Assembly: GCA_946545505.1 (NCBI GenBank)
Contig: CAMNNN010000007.1
Location: forward strand, 1 to 16,298
Length of the DNA stretch: 16,298 nt
Reading direction: 5' to 3'
Source of the DNA: an uncultured Clostridia bacterium
Lineage (GTDB): Bacteria > Bacillota > Clostridia > Saccharofermentanales > Saccharofermentanaceae
Numbering within the stretch: the first letter of the stretch is position 1; each line of letters opens with the position of its first letter. The notes beneath the pieces are model-generated. The model worked only from the letters and a program-made list of their open reading frames with translations. It made no database searches and was not told the origin of the DNA. The position numbers and the translations under genes are program-made. Positions 12,634 to 16,298 of the stretch are shown piece after piece.

Positions 12634-13304
12634 TGAGTCAATTAAGTTCGACATTAGTTCAGTTAGCCAGCGGATTAAGATTCACATTAGGAATCTTCTT
12701 CCTGACATTGCTTTTTTCCATACCCCTCGGGCTGCTTGTAGCCCGGGGGCGTATGTCTAAGAACAAGATCGTTGCAGGTCTCGTGCGTATCTACATCTCT
12801 GTTATGAGAGGTACGCCGTTGATGCTTCAGCTTCTTCTTGTTTACTTCGGTCCCTATTACATGTTCGGCGTCAAGCTCGCAGATCTCGACGTAGGTCCGT
12901 TCAAGTACAGATTCGTCGCGACGGTAATAGGTTTCTCATTAAACTATGCTGCATACTTCGCAGAGATCTTCAGGGGTGGCATTCAGTCCATGCCTGTAGG
13001 TCAGTACGAAGCAGCGCAGATATTGGGCTTTAACAAGGCGCAGACTTTCTTCAGGATCATACTGCCTCAGGTGGTAAAGCGTGTCCTGCCGTCTGTCACC
13101 AATGAAGTCATAACGCTTGTTAAGGACACGTCGCTCGCCCAGGTGCTGGCGGTAACGGAAATGTTCACGATGGCCAAGAACCTCGCTTCATCGCAGGTGT
13201 CCGTCGTGCCTTTCATCGTAGCGGGTGTTTTCTACTATGTAATGAACGGAATCATCGAGATCGTCATGAACCGTGCCGAGAAATCGATGAACTATTATTC
13301 GTAA
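12633..13304 (+). CDS. Amino acid ABC transporter permease (HisM/GlnP family)
   Basis: A 223-residue membrane protein with the HEAT-like polar amino acid permease layout (HEQRo/His-Glu-Gln type). Hydrophobic segments lie at about 13-36, 52-75, 88-108 and 187-207, plus weaker ones. The RGTPLMLQLLLVYFGPYY block and the cytoplasmic EAA loop QYEAAQILGFNKAQTFF (about 123-140), which docks on the ATPase, are both present. The ATG shares its A with the TGA of the binding-protein gene (TGATG). No good ribosome binding site precedes it, so translation depends on coupling. A single permease gene implies a homodimer in the membrane. A GC-rich hairpin lies about 90 bases inside the gene. Confidence 0.93.
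   Translation: MSQLSSTLVQLASGLRFTLGIFFLTLLFSIPLGLLVARGRMSKNKIVAGLVRIYISVMRGTPLMLQLLLVYFGPYYMFGVKLADLDVGPFKYRFVATVIGFSLNYAAYFAEIFRGGIQSMPVGQYEAAQILGFNKAQTFFRIILPQVVKRVLPSVTNEVITLVKDTSLAQVLAVTEMFTMAKNLASSQVSVVPFIVAGVFYYVMNGIIEIVMNRAEKSMNYYS
12724..12749 (+). other. GC-rich hairpin inside the permease gene
   Basis: CCCTCGGGCT (12724-12733) pairs with AGCCCGGGGG (12740-12749) over 10 base pairs (one G-U) around a six-base loop. There is no T-run, so it is not a terminator. It sits about 90 bases after the junction between binding protein and permease, which have no space between them. It could slow 3' exonucleases and keep the binding-protein part of the mRNA in excess, but it may also be chance within Leu/Ala/Arg codons. 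Confidence 0.45.
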
Positions 13305-13314
13305 GGAGGGGAGT

Positions 13315-14064
13315 ATGGGCGTACTTGAGATGAAGAATATACGCAAGTCATTCGACTCCCTTCAGGTGCTTAAGGGTATCGATCTTGAGGTTAAGAAGGG
13401 CGAAGTAGTGGCGGTCATCGGACCTTCGGGCGGCGGTAAGTCTACGCTTCTTCGCTGTGCCACCACGCTCGAAAAGATCGATTCCGGCAGTATCATCATT
13501 GCAGGTGAGACTCTTGTTTCCACTTCGAACTCGGGCCTTACACATTACACCGACAAGAAGAAGCTTCAGGAGATACGAAGCAAGTTCGGTCTCGTGTTCC
13601 AGAACTTCAATCTCTTTCCTCACTTCTCGGTAAGACGTAACATCACGGAAGCTCTCATCCACGTGTACAAGAAGAGCCGTGAGGAGGCTGATGCCATCTG
13701 CGACAGTCTTCTTGCGAAGTTCGACCTGTCGAGCAAGGCGGATTCTTTCCCCTGTAACCTGTCGGGAGGACAGCAGCAGAGAGTATCGATCGCGAGGGCG
13801 ATGGCGGTAAACCCGGAGATCCTTTTCTTTGACGAGCCCACGTCTGCTTTGGATCCCGAACTTACTTCGGGAGTGCTCAAGGTCATAAGAGAACTTGCCG
13901 AGGAGAAGATGACTATGGTTATCGTTACCCACGAGATGGCTTTCGCGAGAGACGTAGCCGATAAGATCGTATTTATGGACGGCGGAGTTATCGTCGAGCA
14001 GGGTCCCGATGTCATCAGTAACCCCTGTAATGAAAGGACTCGCGAGTTCCTCTCGAAGTTCTGA
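13315..14064 (+). CDS. Amino acid ABC transporter ATP-binding protein (GlnQ/HisP family)
   Basis: A 249-residue ABC ATPase. Walker A GPSGGGKST is at 36-44, the Q-loop is at VFQNFNLFPH (94-103), the signature LSGGQ at 149-153 (extended GGQQQR), Walker B ILFFDEP at 169-175, the D-loop SALD and the switch His in VTHEM. FQNFNLFPH and the QQQR form of the signature are typical of the polar amino acid importer class (PAAT). An insertion around 66-85 (STSNSGLTHYTDKKKL) lengthens the segment between Walker A and Q-loop. The ribosome binding site AGGAGGGG lies 10 bases after the permease stop. It completes a three-gene importer. No terminator follows; a consensus promoter starts 5 bases after the stop. 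Confidence 0.95.
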   Translation: MGVLEMKNIRKSFDSLQVLKGIDLEVKKGEVVAVIGPSGGGKSTLLRCATTLEKIDSGSIIIAGETLVSTSNSGLTHYTDKKKLQEIRSKFGLVFQNFNLFPHFSVRRNITEALIHVYKKSREEADAICDSLLAKFDLSSKADSFPCNLSGGQQQRVSIARAMAVNPEILFFDEPTSALDPELTSGVLKVIRELAEEKMTMVIVTHEMAFARDVADKIVFMDGGVIVEQGPDVISNPCNERTREFLSKF

Positions 14065-14068
14065 TTTA

Positions 14069-14097
14069 TTGACATATCGGAGTTCAAGTGTTTTAAT
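14069..14097 (+). promoter_or_regulatory. Promoter of the T-box / ilvB operon
   Basis: A perfect TTGACA (14069-14074), a 17-base spacer and TTTAAT (14092-14097) form a near-consensus sigma-A promoter. Transcription would begin near 14104, right at the first base of the T-box stem I. Confidence 0.8.
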
Positions 14098-14104
14098 AGA
14101 CGAA

Positions 14105-14381
14105 AGGCGCTGAAGGGAAAAAAGATGCGCGTCCCCTGTTAAGAGAGCCGGCGGTTGGTGCGAGACGGTACAGGAAGCGTAATGATAAGTCATCCCGGAG
14201 CCATAAGACTTAAAGTTAATTCGAGTAGGTCTTATCGGGTTCTCCCGTTACAGAGAAAGGTGTTGATAGACACCGCTGAGTGAGGTCCATGACCTAAGAA
14301 GAGTGGTACCGCGGAAATTAAGTCTTTTCGTCTCTTCTTCGTGCAGGTTAATTCCTGCTGCGAAGAGGAGACTTTTATTTT
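14105..14381 (+). promoter_or_regulatory. T-box leader riboswitch, predicted to sense uncharged tRNA-Val (specifier GTC)
   Basis: The conserved T-box AGAGTGGTACCGCGG lies at 14300-14314, so UGGU can pair with the tRNA ACCA end. Stem I base: GCTGA (14109-14113) with GGAGC (14197-14201) makes the GA/kink-turn motif, and GGGA (14115-14118) pairs with TCCC (14193-14196). The 3' side of the specifier loop reads GTC (14189-14191) followed by the usual purine A14192, indicating valine. An overlapping ATC (14192-14194, isoleucine) would fall in the stem and is followed by C. The distal AGAGAG (14143-14148) and GGTTGGTG parts are present. Stem II is ATAAGAC/GTCTTAT (14203-14209, 14229-14235); stem III is AGGTC/GACCT. 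The antiterminator pairs AAGAAGAG (14296-14303) with CTCTTCTT (14332-14339), excluding the terminator. Uncharged tRNA would turn on ilvB and ilvN. Confidence 0.93.
14330..14381 (+). terminator. Regulated terminator of the T-box leader
   Basis: GTCTCTTCTTCG-T-GCAGG (14330-14347) pairs with CCTGC-T-GCGAAGAGGAGAC (14354-14372) around the TTAATT loop, with one small mismatch at the CTTC/GAAG side, followed by TTTTATTTT (14373-14381). The 5' arm is shared with the antiterminator, so the two structures cannot coexist. Confidence 0.88.
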
Positions 14382-14402
14382 GAAGAAGGAGAGGCATGCA
14401 TC

Positions 14403-16070
14403 ATGAAACTGAGCGGAGCTGAAATTGTTGTTGAGACTCTGATCGAGCAGAATGTTAAGACTATCTTCGGATATCCCGGAGGAACGGTTCTTGATATCTA
14501 CGATCAGCTTTATAAGAAGAGCGACCGTATCACGCATGTACTGACTGCTCACGAGCAGGGGGCGGCACATGCAGCTGACGGATACGCGAGAGCAACAGGT
14601 GAGATCGGCGTCGTACTTGCTACTTCAGGTCCGGGTGCAACTAATCTTGTTACCGGTATAGCAACGGCACATCTTGACTCTGTACCGCTTCTTGCGATAA
14701 CAGGTAATGTCGCCAACAACCTGATCGGAAGGGACTGCTTCCAGGAGATTGATATCTCCGGTGTGACTCTGCCCATAACCAAGCACAACTTCATCGTTCA
14801 TAACGTTGAGGATCTTGCTGATACGATAAGAGAAGCCATAAGAATCGCCAAGTCCGGCCGTCCGGGCCCTGTTCTCGTTGATATCCCGAAGGATATTCAG
14901 CTTGCCAAGTGTGAGTTCAGCTATAAGGCTCCCGTAACTAAGGACGAGAATGAGCCCGCACCTGAGGAAGCCGTTAATGAGGCCTCTAGGATGATAGCTG
15001 AATCAAGCAGACCTTATATCTACTTTGGCGGCGGAGCTGTACGTGCCGGTGCAGGTGCGCTTATTTCCGAACTTGCCGATAAGATCGATGCCGTTATAGG
15101 ATGCTCTCTGATGGGCCTGTCCGAGCTTCCCACCAAGCTTGACAGATTCCTCGGAATGCAGGGCATGCATGGTCATTATGCTTCAAGTAAGGCTATGGCC
15201 AAGGCTGACCTTATCATCTGTGTAGGAGTTCGTTTCTCCGACCGTTCCACGGGAGATGCACAGAAGTTCTCCGCAGGCGCGAGAAAGATACACATCGATA
15301 TAGATGCTGCAGAGATTGATAAGAACGTAAAGGTTAATCTCGGTGTATCCTGCGATATCACGGATTTCTTAAGAAAGCTCATCGATATAGTTGACTTCAA
15401 GCGTAATCCCAACTGGATGGCCAAGATTGCCAAGCTGCGCGATCAGGAGAAGGAATATGCGGTTAAGGATTTTCTTCCCGAACAGGCTATCAATATCATT
15501 TCCGATATTGCAGACGAGGATACCGAGATCGTTACGGATGTAGGACAGCACCAGATGTGGACTGCCCAGTTCTATGACTTCAAGAAGAAGAGAACATGGA
15601 TATCCTCAGGCGGTCTGGGAACGATGGGCTTCGGTATGGGCGCTGCCATCGGTTCGGCTTACGGAAGCGGAAGAAGATCCGTACTTGTTACGGGTGACGG
15701 AAGCTTCGGCATGGACCTTACCGAACTTGCAACTGCTGTTACATATAATGTTCCTCTGACTATCGTAGTTATGAACAACAGCGTTCTCGGAATGGTTCGC
15801 CAATTGCAGAATCTGTTCTATAATAAGGTTTATTCGAATACAACGCTCGACAGGAAGACGGACTTCGTTAAGCTTGCCGAAGCTTTCGGAGCCAAGGGCT
15901 TCAGAGCAGCTAATGCGGAGCAGTTCCGTGAGGCGTTCGAGGAAGCATATAAGGTTCCGGGTCCTGCCGTTATCGATCTTCTGATCGATAAGGATGAGCT
16001 GGTTCTTCCCATGCTTAAGCCCGGCGGCACATTCGATCATCTGATACTCGATAGGGAGGATAAGGCATGA
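14403..16070 (+). CDS. ilvB: Acetolactate synthase, large (catalytic) subunit
   Basis: A 555-residue thiamine diphosphate enzyme. It condenses two pyruvates to 2-acetolactate (or pyruvate with 2-oxobutyrate), the first shared step of valine, leucine and isoleucine synthesis. The N-terminal domain has IFGYPGGTVLDIYDQL and AHEQGAAHAADGYARATG with catalytic Glu51; LATSGPGATNLVTGIA follows, and GRPGPVLVDIPKDIQ closes the domain. The central FAD/DHS-like domain spans about 190-330. The C-terminal ThDP domain holds VTDVGQHQMW, GGLGTMGFGMGAAIG and the metal/ThDP motif GDGSFGMDLTELATA with VVMNNS (about 430-460). Length is normal. The ribosome binding site AAGGAGAG (14386-14393) lies just past the T-box terminator. 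The stop overlaps the ilvN start by 4 bases (ATGA). The FAD and anabolic-type motifs and the following small subunit favour the biosynthetic over the catabolic (AlsS) enzyme. Confidence 0.96.
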   Translation: MKLSGAEIVVETLIEQNVKTIFGYPGGTVLDIYDQLYKKSDRITHVLTAHEQGAAHAADGYARATGEIGVVLATSGPGATNLVTGIATAHLDSVPLLAITGNVANNLIGRDCFQEIDISGVTLPITKHNFIVHNVEDLADTIREAIRIAKSGRPGPVLVDIPKDIQLAKCEFSYKAPVTKDENEPAPEEAVNEASRMIAESSRPYIYFGGGAVRAGAGALISELADKIDAVIGCSLMGLSELPTKLDRFLGMQGMHGHYASSKAMAKADLIICVGVRFSDRSTGDAQKFSAGARKIHIDIDAAEIDKNVKVNLGVSCDITDFLRKLIDIVDFKRNPNWMAKIAKLRDQEKEYAVKDFLPEQAINIISDIADEDTEIVTDVGQHQMWTAQFYDFKKKRTWISSGGLGTMGFGMGAAIGSAYGSGRRSVLVTGDGSFGMDLTELATAVTYNVPLTIVVMNNSVLGMVRQLQNLFYNKVYSNTTLDRKTDFVKLAEAFGAKGFRAANAEQFREAFEEAYKVPGPAVIDLLIDKDELVLPMLKPGGTFDHLILDREDKA

Positions 16071-16298
16071 ACAAGCAAAGTTATGTAATTGCAGCATTTG
16101 TCGAGAATAAGTCCGGTGTCCTCATGAGAGTAACGAGTATGTTCAACAGAAGAGGATTCAATATCGATACTCTCACAGTCGGCGAGACCGAGTCTCCTGA
16201 GTATTCCCGTATCACTCTGACTTTCTCGGGAGATCAGGATGACCTTCATCAACTGGTAACACAGCTTCAGAAGCTTTATAATGTCAAGAAGGTTGAGG
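16067..16298 (+). CDS. ilvN: Acetolactate synthase, small regulatory subunit (3' end outside window)
   Basis: The first 77 residues are visible. They form the N-terminal ACT domain: YVIAAFVENKSGVLMRVTSMF, then RRGFNIDTLTVGETES, SRITLTFSGDQDDLHQLVTQLQKL and the beginning of the YNVKKV strand. The ACT domain of IlvN/IlvH binds valine and mediates end-product feedback on the IlvB catalytic subunit. The start ATG overlaps the ilvB TGA, with AGGGAGGA (16053-16060) 6 bases upstream, so the two subunits are probably made in balance. The open frame continues to the right edge with no stop. The symbol ilvN is used; ilvH is an equally common name for the same family. Confidence 0.95.
   Translation, partial: MNKQSYVIAAFVENKSGVLMRVTSMFNRRGFNIDTLTVGETESPEYSRITLTFSGDQDDLHQLVTQLQKLYNVKKVE

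Noticed and set aside
11884..12654. Long minus-strand open frame (256 codons) opposite the binding-protein gene
   Set aside because: The forward gene is a clear lipoprotein with highly biased codons, which keeps the reverse frame open. The reverse product has no recognisable domain.
13348..14193. Long minus-strand open frame (281 codons) opposite the ABC ATPase
   Set aside because: It mirrors a strongly conserved ATPase gene, has no family features, and runs into the promoter and T-box of the next operon. It arises from codon bias.

Overview
The window looks like the chromosome of a low-to-mid GC Gram-positive bacterium, most likely a member of Bacillota class Clostridia (Oscillospiraceae/Lachnospiraceae-like, gut or rumen type). 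The reasons are the gene orders rpsF-ssb-rpsR and tilS-hpt-ftsH, a Cys-type ribosomal protein S18, strong AAGGAGG ribosome binding sites, a T-box leader before ilvB, lipoprotein signal peptides, and an ECF sigma/anti-sigma pair of a type common in these families. All supported genes are on the + strand.

Layout. Positions 2-418 hold the C-terminal part of a low-molecular-weight tyrosine phosphatase. After two tandem promoters and a candidate S6:S18-binding leader comes an information-processing cluster: rpsF, ssb, rpsR, a perfect-palindrome terminator, then rplI, dnaB, tilS, hpt and ftsH. The last five genes and the following BMP-family lipoprotein gene are packed with overlaps or a 1-base gap, so they are probably one operon joining ribosome/replisome parts, tRNA modification, purine salvage and membrane proteolysis.

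Positions 9247-9459 are an AT-rich intergenic region with two tandem copies of a ~62-base unit. Each copy is itself a long imperfect inverted repeat, giving eight related half-sites. It abuts a promoter-like sequence in front of a lone 273-residue protein (9460-10281) with a divergent PD-(D/E)XK nuclease-like core. This repeat array plus orphan gene is the least ordinary part of the window. Next is an ECF sigma factor with an overlapping single-pass membrane protein that is probably its anti-sigma factor, under an extended -10 promoter.

Positions 11833-14064 encode a complete polar amino acid ABC importer (lipoprotein, permease, ATPase). After a consensus promoter, a T-box riboswitch (14105-14381, specifier best read as GTC, valine) controls ilvB and the start of ilvN, the two subunits of acetolactate synthase, the first common step of branched-chain amino acid synthesis. 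Valine shortage would therefore open the synthesis operon directly. No CRISPR array, tRNA, rRNA, phage or transposase gene is visible.
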